A stretch of DNA of 64,000 nt. It comes from Petrosia ficiformis (taxonomy: Eukaryota; Porifera; Demospongiae; Haplosclerida; Petrosiidae). Location of the stretch: NCBI GenBank assembly GCA_947044365.1, contig OX345636.1:31144466-31208465 (forward strand), read 5' to 3'. The translations under genes were made by a program, and so were the position numbers. Below are positions 1 to 13,101 of the stretch, one piece after another (the stretch's first letter is position 1; each line of letters begins with the position of its first letter). The notes under the pieces are model-generated. The model saw only the letters and a program-made list of their open reading frames with translations. It did not search any database and was not told where the DNA came from.

Positions 1-240
1 ATAGTAATCAAGAGAGACAGAGGGAGATAAGCTGAGCAAAGCCTGAGAAGAGAGATTGAAGATTATGCTGGAGAGACAAGAGCTATGGAGACAGATTATG
101 AAAGGGAAGTAAGGTTGGAGAGACAGAGGGAGATAAGAGATGTGTAGACTGCTGAGCAAAGAAAAGAAACATCGAAGATTATGTGGGAGAGACAGATAGA
201 GAGAACAGCTATTGAGACTGCTGAGCAAAGTGATCTTCCC
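1..240 (+). repeat. Degenerate purine-rich repeat, possibly old TE coding sequence
   Basis: Blocks built on GAGAGACAGA..GAGATA, CTGAGCAAAG and GAAGATTATG recur with a spacing near 110-120 bp. Read from 31 the frame gives fragments such as RLERQREIRD, and after an in-frame TAG at 145-147 TAEQRKE and TAIETAEQ. Arg/Glu-rich AEQR-type repeats like this are common near the N-termini of Helitron-type and other animal TE proteins, but that link is inference. The region runs off the window edge and carries stops, so it is not a live gene. Confidence 0.4.
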
Positions 241-1518
241 TCTAAAGTATTTAACATCAGGGTTTTTCCTACTTACCTTTATTTGTGAAACATTCATCAC
301 TATTCTGTGAACTGTGGCATTTGAATGCTCCTCCATATCTCTTCTGTGCCATCTTCACAGACTTGCACGTGTTCATAATGTATGCGCAGTTGCACACACC
401 CCCGTCTTACAACCACACATTTTTATGTGTTCTTGCTCTCAGGCTTGCCCCACAATGATTATCATTCTCTAGATATGTGTAGAGTTTGTTTTGATTACTC
501 TCACATATTCAGTCCATCCCCTGTTAACAGGAGAGGTTCTTGTATGTAGTGATTGAGCAGCTCACTATATCTTTAGTAAAGTAAATCATAGTATAGGAAT
601 AATTATGTTTCTTAATAGTGGGACACATGTAGAGGGATGAAAAAGGCACATGTAAGTACTAGTGTGGCAAGAAATGTGCATACATTTCCTAACTACACAC
701 TTTTTAATTAATAACTTATTTATAAATAACAAGAAAAATCAGCTACATGTGCTGTAAATTATGAAAAGTGAAAATGTAAATTATAGTATAGTTATAAGTT
801 ATATTGGGTGTGGGGTATGTGCCCTCTGTGTCACTGTATTTTATACACATGATAAACATTTAAATACTGTATTTCTACAACTATAATTAAGAATGATTAT
901 TGCTTATTTCTTATTTAACAGCTCTTTAATTTATTTAGCTGACTGCCTACACGTAAACTATGAACAACTCATTTTGTGGTTAGTAGGTATATATAGCCAC
1001 ATCTGGGCCAGACCAGACCCTGGCTCCTGCAAATATTATTTTCACATTGAGAAGTGAATGACATTACAACTTTTAGTCCAGATTCGAACGTTTCCACCAC
1101 TATATATTAGTATAGAGTTTATTAAACCATTGACTAATCAAGTGACATTTATTGTAGCACTGTTTCTATGAATAATTAATGGTAAATTTTCAGCCACACC
1201 AATGTTTTGCCAGAGCAACTGTCCAATACCACTGAAAATATGGGCATGCACTGGTCTCAAAGGACAGTGACTGCTACCATCTATGTTTATAATGACTATG
1301 GTGATCATCTTAAACACATAACAGATGTGTTATGTGTGATTTGTCTTAAAATATTTATAATAATTATTTTCAGTTTTTGAGTTTACGTTCACATATTATA
1401 GTTACTGATAATCAGTTCTGAAATGGATTACCTTTATCCTACTATTAATTGTGGACACTAAATTTAGCAATTTTTAAATACTCAATTACTTTAATTTAAG
1501 CAAATATCTGAGTCACAC
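241..1518. other. Intergenic or intronic, no gene seen
   Basis: AT-rich sequence without an ORF longer than background, without a recognisable splice-bounded exon and without clear terminal repeats. Confidence 0.5.
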
Positions 1519-1615
1519 CTAATATGCCGGTGGATAGAAAACACGGACCACAGATCACGGATTACGGATTAGATATCATGTGACAAGTGCATGATATCAC
1601 ATGCACAAGAGAACT

Positions 1616-1673
1616 TAGTCTCGCGTAGCCAACCCCTCCTCCCTAGGGAGGAGGGGCTGGCTATGGGAGACTA
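1616..1673. mobile_element. 58-bp palindromic mini-transposon with 9-bp TSD
   Basis: Two 29-bp arms meet at CCCTAGGG with no loop. The outer ends read TAGTCTCGCG and TGGGAGACTA. A 9-bp direct repeat, AAGAGAACT, lies immediately outside (1607-1615 and 1674-1682). The end sequence matches the TIR of the 755-bp element at 49903-50657, so this looks like the smallest member of that family, reduced to its two ends. It is nested within the MULE. Confidence 0.85.
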
Positions 1674-2153
1674 AAGAGAACTGATAGTGCTTTTTGATGT
1701 GTAAGAGTAAGATGTAAGATGTTTTGCTTAGGTGGACTAGGACTGCATTTCAACATAAAGGTATGTGAGTTGTTACCATTTATGTTGTTGCTCAACATTA
1801 ATGAAAACGTTTATTTTAATAGTAGCTTTTTAACTGACTGCTGGGTTGTGCCTTTATAGTTGACTTACAGCTATAAATCACTGCCCATGATTGATAATTT
1901 ATTAGAGTGTTCTTATGAATTAGGGTTGTTGGGTGTTCTTTATTACATGCCTGCAAAGGGGTGGGCCTCACTGCCAAACCAAAAATGGCATTCATGTACT
2001 TTTTTCATCACAGAATGGAATATGTTTGGTGCAAGACAGCAAATCTAGAGAATTGAGAAGCCAATTGCAGTTTTAATTATTATAATTATTATAACACAAA
2101 TAGTATAATCAGTTAATTAAGGGTATTAAGCAGAGGATTAAATAAGCAGATGG

Positions 2154-5004
2154 CTAACTAGTATTGTCACATACCTTCATTTGAGGAGTGAGTATCTTGA
2201 AATAGTACGGTTGGGATGATGGTGATGGAAGTGATTGCTGAACAGAAGTAGATGTACATGTAGATTGATGGCTGGCAGACTGGTGTGAAGCCAAGGTAGT
2301 CTTTGTCAACCTGTCTAGTATTGGTAGATTAGTTACATCATTTGGTGTTAAACAACGTCGTTTCTGCTTCGGTTTGCCACCTTTTTCTCCAGCTCCATCT
2401 GGTAAACCGTGGTATACTAGTGACAACAAGTTTGCTTTGCGTTTCCTCTTGGTAATTTGCTGAATAAACTTTTCAAGACATACAGTTACCTCTGCTCCAG
2501 CAACAGTATGGCTACAAAAACCATACGCAGCATATCTGGGACAATGCTTATCACAATTGAAAATAGTGTCATTCTTTTTACCACAGGTTACCATATGAGA
2601 AATTGAAGAAGTTGTACTTGCCACCATTCTACCCCTTCCGAAAGGATCTCCAGGAATTCGTACAATTTGACCTTCTCTATGCACTAATTCTGCGGCCTTA
2701 TTCCACACAGCATCTAAAATGGTTTCATCAACATCAATCGACTCTATAACCTTCTCAGAAGACATGGATAGTTCTGGTTTAGATGTACCCTGTTCTTTGC
2801 GCCAATCTCCAACAGACACATCAGCTTTTTTTTCTCACTAAATTGTTCATTGACAAAATCATAAAGATGTTGAATAAACTCTGGCAGACGATTTTTCTGG
2901 TACTTAACATGTATTTTAAGTAACTTATTCATCGACTCACTTCTGTTGTTATAAAAAGGAATTGGTGGAGAACCCAGGCCTGCTTTAACTCTCACTGATG
3001 ATATCACACTTTCGGTGAAGATGTTGCTATAATTTAAACAAAACCAGTCATAAAACACACATTTTCATTCTTGGTTCAACAGGAAAGAACGATGACCACT
3101 TTCAAGGTTATTCCATTTTTTCTCCAGAGGCATAAGCTTTTTGAAAAAGTCGTCAGTGTCAGCTGCATCAGCAAGACCAATCTCCTTCACTCCATCGCCT
3201 ATCACTCCAAAAATATCGCAAATGATTCCTTTTACTCCCGTTTTGTTGAACTGTAAGTCCCGTAGTTTATTCTCAATGCTATCCTTCACATGTTTGAGAC
3301 ATCACAGGTGAACTGCATCTGGAAAGTTGTCCTTCACTGCATTGCATAATGCCAATTCACCGTCAGTTCCCACTGCCTTTATTTGCTTTACTTCAGGCTT
3401 TAATGATACCAGCTGAGTGATGAAGTAGTTGTACACACCATGATGCATCTGCTGATGAATTAGGACTGGGGCAATGAAAGTTGGAAAACCTTTATTTTTT
3501 AATGCAAATATTTAATTAATGGAAAGACGATGGGGGTGACAAAAAAAGAGCCAAGGTTGAAGGTAGGGTGAAGGTGCATGATCCCGAACTTACTCCTGTT
3601 TGTACAATTTACAACTAGTTGATGTAATTGTGCATTTGTGGCAAGAACACACATTGGAGTGGGTAAAAGTTGTAATGATCTGATAAAACCGGACATCTTT
3701 GTTTTGTGCAAGTCAACCAAAGCCATAATAGGATCACTTGCTGTGGAAAAAAGCTGACGTTTTACAGTTCTGCCTGCTGCTGACACCAGCTGGATTCTCA
3801 ATCCCTCCTAATTGTTCCTCCACCTTCTTGCATGCCTCCTTTGGTTTACAGGTTTTGACTGCATCTCGTAGCAATTCTCTTGTATTAGGTGGCTGTCGCT
3901 TGTATGGAGTTAAGGTATTTCAGTTCCTGTGAGACACTCTTGGGAGAGCGTGTCTCACTGAAATTATACTTTATCAACTGTAGTTTGGCATATACTCCAG
4001 AATTATCTAAGGAAAATATAGCTGATAATTAATTATCAATTATAATTAAGAACTTGTCAAAACATACCTTGAAGCGATACAATCATTTTCTTGAAATCTT
4101 TGGAAGCTTTACACAAAAGTATGTTTGTATTAAAGACCAGTGTTTCTCTTTGGGTGGTTTGCCACCTCATTGAATAGTAGTAACTTTGAGCAATTTCTGG
4201 TCTGCTTCATTTGTAACACTAATTAAGGTACAGTTTTCGAACTCCATTGTTTATCTATGAACCATTGTCGTCACATTTCACATCATCAAGATTGGAGAAT
4301 TCTGAAGTGTAGACTAAAAATATGGCATTTACATCTACACACTTTGGAACAGTCTGGCAAATGGTTTCATCATTAATACCATGGCCAAGAAGAATAGATA
4401 CAAGATTCAACGTATTATCGGTGTTATGTACATCAGGAAGGATGGGCCATTTCTCATTGAAAATTAATCTATACAATCATGATATAATTATGGTTACAGC
4501 ATATTTTTGTGGCTCAGTTGTAATAATTATGTACATGTACATTTGTACGTTAGAATGACACAAATAATTCTCTTTGAACTAATGATGGTCGATTTACAAT
4601 TTCAACATTAACAAATTCTTACCTATCACTCATATCACTTTCTATACCCTGACAGCTCGAACCAGCTTCATCATCACTATAAAGATATAAGTATCAATTA
4701 TACAAAACGATGGCCAGAGATTATATCTAAACACAGAGGATATATCACATCTATAGCTAATATCTGTACCTACCTGTAAAGGCTCTCTTTCTTCAATATA
4801 AACGTTTCGGCACTTTCAAATAGTTCACTATCACTAAAAATTGCGACGAAAAATAAATTATGTTAACTTCAGTACTTCAATCTGTCAGTACCTGTCATTG
4901 TCAGAGGTCATGTAAATAATGTTCTGACCATCGGCATCATCATCAAACTCAGAGTCAGAGGAGAGAACAATATCCTCAACTGCAGTCATGCTCGAACACT
5001 GCAT
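2154..5004 (-). pseudogene. MULE transposase with SWIM finger, multi-exon, decayed
   Basis: This would be the DDE transposase that cuts and pastes the MULE. Minus-strand exons with GT/AG borders and matching phase 2 are seen at 5004-4892 (start Met, acidic), 4833-4774, 4676-4623 and from 4468 down to the stop at 4255. Downstream fragments include TPYKRQPPNTRELL and GGIENPAG near 3900-3780, FNLGSFFVTPIVFP near 3530, a core with PTFIAPVLIHQ and AVGTDGELAL (3490-3330), then CLKHVKD, FYNNRSESMNKLLK and the SWIM finger CPRYAAYGFCSHTVA near 2500. Lesions: a TGA at 3302-3304 where the family usually has Arg, a stop/frameshift near 3060, and further frame changes near 2820, 3500-3800 and 4190. Domain names are from memory of the family. 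Confidence 0.85.
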
Positions 5005-5096
5005 GTGTCATGGATGTGACTTGAAACAAATTCATAGCTTTAGTGATTCGTAATCTGTGATCAGTGGTCCGTGTTTTCTATCCACCGCTAATATGC

Positions 5097-5460
5097 CTAA
5101 AACTTGTGAACAAAAATGTATTTTTTTCATGTACTAATTTTAACGATTATTACATTGACCACATTACTAAAATTAGTACAAATAATTAAAAGTAACTTAA
5201 ATTATAAGATTCTTTAGATACATAGGTGTAGAAGCCGGTCTGGCCGGTGCGGCATTGGCCGGACCAATATTTCTGATCGGAAATTGGAATTTAATCATAA
5301 GAAAATTATTTTTAAAATAAAAATTGAATTTCAAACAAAATAATTTGAAATTACGTAATCACACCTCCAATAAAATTCTTATTATCTTATCACATTTCAG
5401 GTTGCTCTATATAATATAATATAAATACTTGCCAGGCTCATTCACAGTACATTATATTAT
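5097..5460. other. No gene; short GC-rich inverted motif
   Basis: Mostly AT-rich. A small inverted motif, GGTCTGGCCGG then GGCCGGACC, lies at about 5237-5265. Nothing coding is evident. Confidence 0.4.
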
Positions 5461-5765
5461 ACAAGAATAATAAAAAACATTTTCAATAAAAATGAAAGAT
5501 GTAGGGATGTCAAAACCCAAAAAGCAAGCAAACAAGGTTGGGAAGCTAACTTAGGACCCAAAATTAAACAAACCACTTCCATATAACCCTACATAAGTGC
5601 TTACACCTCTGTACAAAGAGCTGTAATTATGTAGGGTTATATGGAAGTGGTTGGTTTAATTTTGGGTCCTAAGTTAGCTTCCCAACCTTGTTTGCTTGCT
5701 TTTTGGGTTTTGACATCCCTACATCTTCTTTCATTTTTATTGAAAATGTTTTTTATTATTCTTGT
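5461..5765. repeat. Near-perfect foldback (hairpin) repeat
   Basis: Left arm 5461-5594 and right arm 5629-5765 are reverse complements differing by one substitution and a 3-nt indel, with a 34-nt loop between them. The arms end in ACAAGAATAATAA and TTATTATTCTTGT. No clear target duplication is seen outside. A transcript across it would form a hairpin of about 135 bp. The open minus frame here (5846-5637) is read through one arm and has no family I recognise. Confidence 0.85.
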
Positions 5766-8554
5766 TTTCATTGATTTTTTTCTAAACGATGTGAATGTTT
5801 TTTTGTAGATTGCAGAAATACTATATATCATTATGAAATCATGCAATCAAAAATGCATTAAAATTTGTTCATCAATGAAGGTCAGTCTTTTGTTTATGTA
5901 TTGATTATCATTCTCTTTCACTTACAGATGATGTATATTCTCTATTCACTTACATCACTGTCTGCAGTCCTACAAGAAGTAGTGTCAGTCACTGTGTCAA
6001 CCATTCAGTATTCCAATGCTTATCATAGTATACAATATTATTATTATACAATTGCTTTAATATTAATAATTATTATATTCATTATTAGTATTTGCTCACA
6101 AACTCACAAATGTTATTACAATGCCAAACACTTCCACCTTTTCAGCTTCCATGTTAAGAGTATACAAATGCGCATGCGTAATTAAATTCCACTTAGGAAA
6201 ATGGCGTCCAATTCCAGATCAAATCTTTGTAGTCGTTGAGACTGTCTTCTTTCATAGTATCTGAAGATATCATCTCGATACTTTACGACCAGAATTTTAC
6301 TATAAATGTGACGGGAATGGTGCTAGAATCATCGTGATAGGTCAACAAACAAAAAAAATGATTTGTCTGGAAAATAATAATATTAATATGATGAAGATTT
6401 TGCCAGTTTTGCCACTCGCCGGTTCTCTACCTTAACAATAATTTCGGCCATCTAGAAGGTATTGGTAGTCATAAAAACACTAGATATAAACAGGCATGTG
6501 TGTATAGAAACTTATGTGTATATATTACCAGAGATTTCAGCTCATCACTTGCAATTGAAATGCATGGGCGGCCATTTTTTTTCCGTGCCATCCCTACATA
6601 GAGAGTACTACCGTACTCTCTGATAGCATCCTTATTACCTTATATTTTAATACCTTAAATCATCTGGTTTTATATAAATATCAGTAGTATAATTATTTAG
6701 TGATTAGAATTTATATTTTGAGTGAATCTGGCAAGACATCACAATCTTAGTTGAAAGTATAGTATGATGAAGGATCTATAGGACAAAAATCAACTGAGAT
6801 TTTTAGTATCCAAAGAGATAGTTTGGAAGACGAAAAATTGTTTCTCAAGCATGATGCTCATAGAGTCTGAGAGAGAACAGATTCTCTCTGTGTTAGAGAT
6901 GACTTCATCGTGAGTAATGAAACTCGCATATCAGAAATTAATAATGCTAACAGAAATAAGTTTTGGCCACACCTCTTATGAATAAATAATGACACAAAAG
7001 ATTTCGTGTGCCTTCGGCGCGCCATTTTTTAGCCTGACCAATAAAATTGGAGTCTACGCCACTGAGATATACATTACATGTACACTATAATTATATTAAA
7101 TTTAGTTAATGATTATTGTGAATTGAAGATGACGTTTATTAGGATCATAATTGTATAGTTGAAAATGATATAATATAGTAGTGAAAGTTGTATAACAATA
7201 ATAAATGCTAGTATTCATTATCATAATTTAGTGTGATTAGCTTTTCAAATGTCTCATAAATTATTTTGTATTAAGTGAAGAGTCACTTCACTAGCACATA
7301 ATACAGAAAATTGCTATAATAACATGAAATACTCTCAAAATATCCAGCAACAATGGATTTTGATATTGTGTTAATCCATTGTGTGTGTTTATGAACTTTC
7401 AATGTTTTGAGAGATAACTGCTTTTATCAGTTTGTGTATTCAGTGTGTTAATGTAATATTTTGATACCATAAAGCACTTTAGTTCTAAATTCAGGAATGG
7501 TTCCAGATCCAGTGAAAAGGTGCTACAAAAAATGCATGCAAAATGTTTATATCATTAATTATTCATTAGGAGTTTGGTGTCTAATGAATATGCCTACTCA
7601 TCTACATGTATATTAGGCATTTACATATACATGACTACCTGCAAAATAATTTCATGAGTTCATAGCGATAAGGACACATCTTTCAAACGTTTATCTCTGA
7701 AATAACAGTTATCATAGTGGGTAATATTTAAAGGTGTGACTTCAAGTAGCTATCAAATTATTAATGAGTAGAAAAGTTGATGTAAATGCACTTCAGAACC
7801 ACATGGATCTGCCACTGATATTGTACCCATCTGTTAATATAACTCATTGCTGAAACTGTATATATGGAAAGCCATAATATTTTAACTTATCAGGCTGCCC
7901 ACAGAAGCTCCTCAACTCTTCCTAATCTCCTCAAATATGGCAAGGATGGATGTGTAATTGAACCCTAACTGAACAGTAATTCGAGAATTACAATGTTTAT
8001 AAACAATCATTTATTCTTGTCACAAACTCAAAAAATAATAAAAATAATTAGATGAATAATTATAATTCAGTTACAGACACAAGCAAAATATAAATACATT
8101 AGAATTGGAGAATTTTCACAATTTCCCTAATCTCCTTCACATTTTAATACATAATATTATACAGTTCATTGAGTAATTCAATTCATATTTTAATATTTTT
8201 TTCAGTTCACAGTAGAAAGGAAGTTTTAAAATATTGTGTATCTGTTAAAATCCAGCTTTCATTATTATTATTAATGATACAAGATTGTTTATAGGCTATT
8301 AAATTTCACAATCAACAATTTATCTTTACTTTAAATTGTAACAATTCCCTTTTTATATTGATACCAGTGATTATGATCAGGAATGATATATACCAGTACT
8401 AATGTAATAATCATATTAATGTATATACACAAGTGTCTTAGTCCTTCTGTTGCATTGCAGAAAAACATGTCTATTAATAATATCTGATGATAAGGACAAT
8501 TACTGATTGGTAGAATATAATTTATTAATATTTCTTACTTTGTCTTACATGTAG
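5766..8554. other. No gene recognised
   Basis: AT-rich DNA. The reading frame at 5865-6185 is Ile/Tyr-rich low complexity and looks spurious. A short minus-strand open stretch near 6200-6300 (charged, Arg/Glu/Gln) has no supporting splice sites. This would be 5' flank or intron of the ankyrin gene that follows. Confidence 0.4.
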
Positions 8555-8656
8555 CACGCCAGTGTTTGGAATGCAGCTCGATTTGGCAGGATGAAGTATT
8601 TAGAAGATACTTTATCAAATAATGAAATAAACTTATCTTGGAGACATCCTATATTT
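8555..8656 (+). CDS. Ankyrin-gene exon, divergent first repeat
   Basis: A 102-nt open segment between a TTACATGTAG acceptor and a GTAAGT donor. It encodes 34 residues beginning HASVWNAARFGRMKYLED, which fits the helical part of a divergent ankyrin repeat. It starts and ends in phase 0, compatible with the next exon at 13591. No start codon or upstream exon could be identified, so the N-terminus of the gene is unknown. Confidence 0.6.
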
Positions 8657-9460
8657 GTAAGTTTGCTATTCATATTCATGTGTGCTGAAACGTAATTGAT
8701 AGTTTTGATATATTATTTTTTAAAGACACTGAATTTTTAATTGAACCACGTTTATAGCCAAAAAATTCATTAGAAAATCTAATTTGGCAAATATAATTTA
8801 CTGATGAGTCATGTGATTTCTTTCAAATTATAATATTTATATGGGGAAGTGGGTAAAACTTTATAGCCACACCTTTTGATTGGAGGAGGTGGGATCTATT
8901 GAAATGTGTATTACTGGAATTATGCTACTGCATTGTGTACTATTAATTTATGTAGTCATGACCACCATTCCTAACATTCCCAGATACATCATAATAATCA
9001 TGAAGAAATGTATGTCAATGGACTAAGAATCTGAAAAATGTTGGCTAGTAATTTATAGAAAGCAAGTATTTGACATTTGTAATGTATTTACTGATTCATT
9101 GGTAAACAGGACTCTATAAGCATTTTCATATACATGTACTAATAGAGATGCTGTGACATGCTTCCAACATTGTCTCCATTGATTCCCAATATTCCCATTG
9201 ATGTTATAATAACACTGCTAATAGTCATTATTTAGAAGATGTGAATAACTTACATAAGTATTGTTCAACACACCTTTCCTCCTCCATATAAAGGGTGTAG
9301 TTATACTAGACTGTCGATATCATCCTGTAACTATGTGGAATATTTTGGAAGACAATTTGAAATTTGAACAACAAATGTTTAGTACCCATCGTTTATCAAT
9401 GTAATTGTTCACTTGTGTATATCAATAATTTTACTTGTTTTATGTACTGCAATCCAAGTT

Positions 9461-9779
9461 CTAGGGCCGGGAATCGGCTGAGATTCTGAAATCGATTATC
9501 ACTAACTTCAAGTTGATTGATAATCGATTAAAATCAGCAGAAGTAATTAGGCCAATTAAGTCAAATAATACAGGAAACTCCTCCCATGTGATTATCAAAA
9601 TGGCTTCCTATCACTTCCACATTGTACATTACTTGCCGTCACATGCTTGAAAAGTATGTATTCTGGAATAATTAGCATAATCAATATTACAAACTTATAA
9701 TTGATAATCAGAGAATTTTCAGTATCTATTCATTAATCAATTAATTAATCAATTAATCGATTAATCGTCCCAGCCCTAG
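9461..9779. mobile_element. hAT-like MITE, only in unit 1
   Basis: Ends are CTAGGGCCGGGA and the inverted TCCCAGCCCTAG. The interior is made of ATCGATTA-type palindromes. Units 2 and 3 lack it at the same place. The flanks ATCCAAGT and ATTCAACT are a plausible decayed 8-bp duplication. Confidence 0.65.
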
Positions 9780-12700
9780 ATTCAACTATTGTCTATATTA
9801 AATATAAATATATTTGTTTCATGTAAAGATAGTAGTGTAGATATACTACCCATTCAATGTAGTATAATGCTTATACATACCAGAGAATACAATAATTTCA
9901 TGCTTGAGTGAGAATAATTACATCTTTATATAACCCTAACAATGCCTATACACCTAACCTACTACTTATACCATATGAGACTATATAATTATATATATAA
10001 CATTATTTCATGAATCCTTACATGAAGTAACAACCCATTCTACTAACAGTATCAATAATAATTATTATAGTGTAATTGTCTGTCTTTGTCTCTTCTATTT
10101 TATATACAATTTCTATTCCTAAAATTTATGATAATAGTTCATATTATAACTTCTCATGTCTCTGTTCTGTATTTCACTACCTGATAAGTTTTTAAAAGTT
10201 ACGTAAATGCTATTAATTCTAGTGTACGAAGCCTTTCCTTTTTGTTCATTATTAGTCTGATATCACCACACCTTCCATTTAACATACAAAGTGTCATACA
10301 ATAGTATGACTGTTTGTATCTTGAATGCAAGAAGTCAAGCTATATACAAGAAATGAAGCTATATATAAACTACATAATGTAAGAAATCAACCTATATTCT
10401 GCAAAACATTCCTATTACAATTAGTAAATACTTATGGGCTCAATTAGCATTCTAACATTTTTGATTACTACTTTTGCTTTTAGATACTTCACATAGTAGA
10501 CTGAGACCTGATGTATTTGCATTCCTCCTATGATAAAATTCATTTTGTTTAGTGTTTAATAATGATGAGAACACTACATTACTGTTATACAAAATCAAAG
10601 GATACACATTATGTAGAAGAATATAGTGTTTAGAAATGTAAGTATAATTTCTACCACATGTTCATCTAAGCATTGCTTAACTTACCTTTGTCACCAGACT
10701 CTACCTCCTTCATGTAAGTGTAAGTGTATGTTGCTAAGAAGCAGATGATATATATGTAATTTATATGTAAACCACTTGTAACTGGGTAAACTAGTTAGGT
10801 AATTCTTAGGAAGTCATTTTGGACAGTAAGTTGTTTCATGTAGATGTCCAGATTGACTAAAAATGTAGTACAAAAAATGTGTGCTGATCCTGTGAAAATA
10901 TTTGTTACTGTTGTAGCAGCTACAACAACATGGAGCACTTGGCTCTAAGTTTTCTGTAGTGATAATCGTGCAGGTTCCAGGGCTCCACCTATGTCATTTC
11001 ATGCATGTTATTGAAGCCACAAAACTATTTGTTGTATATACAATAATGTATATTGTCAGCAATTGTTTTCTCGTCTGTTATAAATCTAATCCAATTTGAT
11101 ACTTGTGGCAATGGTTATGCATTCATTATTATGTGAATCAACAAATACCTATTTCTGGTTAATTAGAAGGTCACTAGCACATAGTAGGATAAATATATAT
11201 TTGCTGTTTCCCCATCAATTGATACATGTAATAATAATATACTCCCAATCCATTAAGGGTAGAACAAAGATTTTTACTATTAGATTTTAAAAGATCTACA
11301 CATACTGTAAACATACTGTCTTGATGATTTTACTGACATTACTAAGACCAGACTATCAATGTTGAATAGTCCATGACACCAGCATCAAATCACATGGATT
11401 TAATATTACATTCATAAGATTTGAATTCAGGGAAGAAAATGAAATATGTTAGAGAATGGAGAGGCCCAAAATAGCCATGCAAACCGATACACATGCACAA
11501 AAAAATAATTAAATGACTAGATAATATTGCTAAATTCTATTCATTACACTAGTTAACTCAACAAACTCAAATAGTTGTATAAGGCCAAGCTTTATTTTTA
11601 CTAATAAGAGAAATATGATAGAGAATGCAGAGACACCCTGCCCACACATTGGTTGATATACTATGAATCTCAATACTCCCCTGAAACACACACACACTTA
11701 ATAATTAATAAACAAGCACACTCTGATGGGAATAACTTTAATAAGTCTTGTTTTAAATCCACATATAACAAACGAAAAATCACCCACGTGTATGACCACA
11801 TGTTAGAATATAGCAACAGGCCCTATAAGAAATATGAACTATATAATACTTTGTAATTGATAAGATATTACTTTTTGCTTGTGACTAGTGAGATACCAGA
11901 GATTAACAATTCATTCCTTGTATATAGGTAGTGGCAATATGACATTAATATATGATTGTTGAACACACACTTCATGATAAAGTACCCTCTTATGTACACC
12001 ATTAATTATTACCTCAATGTAACACAATTGTTATGATATTCTATGTAATGACCTGAAAATATTGGAATTACAGACATTGTATGACCAATCTTGTATTATC
12101 CTAAGCAATGGTCTTCATGACAGCTATTTTATAATTATTATTACACATGTATAAACTAGTAAATAGAACAATAAATACTTCACCAGAGAGACAATGGAGG
12201 GTTGAGATTCCACTAAAATATGTTTATTCACCAGTCTGGTTCTCAAGACATGATTCCAGAATATCTGTATTAACTAGTCCAAATATTAACAGGATATTGT
12301 TTATAAATACACACACACTTGTACACATACATGTATAATCATTTGTACTTTGAATACTTTTGTACACATGTGTACATACTGTTTTACTCACATAGACACT
12401 CCCTGATTCTAAGTCTCCAACAATTAAATAGTTATTCTTTTGCTTTTAGTGTTGAAATTAAAATGGATGATGCCTGAAGGTTCTTGTTGTATATCTATGA
12501 TACTATGGTACTGAACAGTCAATAATAAAAACTAAGACTGCAGCAATAATAAATATCTACCTGCAGAAAGTATTTCACTAGAATTGAATTGTGATATATA
12601 AATGCCTTCTACAATGTCCAACTATGTGAATATTGGCTCTTCAGCTAACAAATGTATTTCACATTTGAGCCTCAACTCAGACACATGCACAAATATATAC

Positions 12701-13067
12701 ACACATGCTCATAATATTATATACTAGACTGATAATAATCATCATAGTGGCAAGCCATAGTAAGCAAAATTATTAATTAGTTTTGATGAACTAATTCACA
12801 AATATGGAATTCAAGATCACAGAGCATTTGTACACCAGCCTCTGAGCTTCAAACATAATTATTACTTAGCCTATTTATACTAACATGTATTGGTTATAGA
12901 CACATACACAGACACACCCATAAAAAATCACTTTGCCGTAAACACACACATATATCACAAACTCATTTATAACACACTATATCTTTGAATTCTTTCCACA
13001 GTGGTGTATGAACTTATTCTTGACTTATACTTAGACTTACACATATACAAACATGCACACAGGCACT

Positions 13068-13101
13068 CATGCACACATGCACACACACACACACACACAC
13101 A
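13068..13101. repeat. (CA)n microsatellite
   Basis: An alternating ACACAC tract in a part of unit 1 that is absent from unit 2. Confidence 0.8.

Larger units (their letters stand above)
1528..5087 (-). mobile_element. MULE (Mutator-like) DNA transposon, complete ends, decayed gene
   Basis: The termini are inverted repeats of about 45 bp starting CGGTGGATAGAAAACACGGA on the left; the reverse complement at the right end (to 5087) differs at only a few positions further in. The element is flanked by a perfect 9-bp direct repeat, CTAATATGC, at 1519-1527 and 5088-5096. A 9-bp target duplication with TIRs is the MULE hallmark, and the interior encodes a minus-strand MULE transposase with a SWIM zinc finger. 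The coding part carries a stop and frameshifts, so this copy is probably immobile unless driven in trans. A 58-bp palindromic element sits inside its left end. Confidence 0.9.

Noticed and set aside
5865..6185. 106-residue ORF with membrane-like stretches
   Set aside because: Ile/Tyr/Leu-rich translation of AT-rich DNA without homology or supporting signals.
5500..6598. Possible 1.1-kb element with TAGGGATG-type ends
   Set aside because: The two end motifs match over only about 10 bases and no target duplication flanks them.
11096..11290. 64-residue ORF repeated identically at 19327-19521
   Set aside because: It lies in near-identical duplicated intron DNA, has no domain and no splice support. 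The identity reflects the duplication rather than coding constraint.
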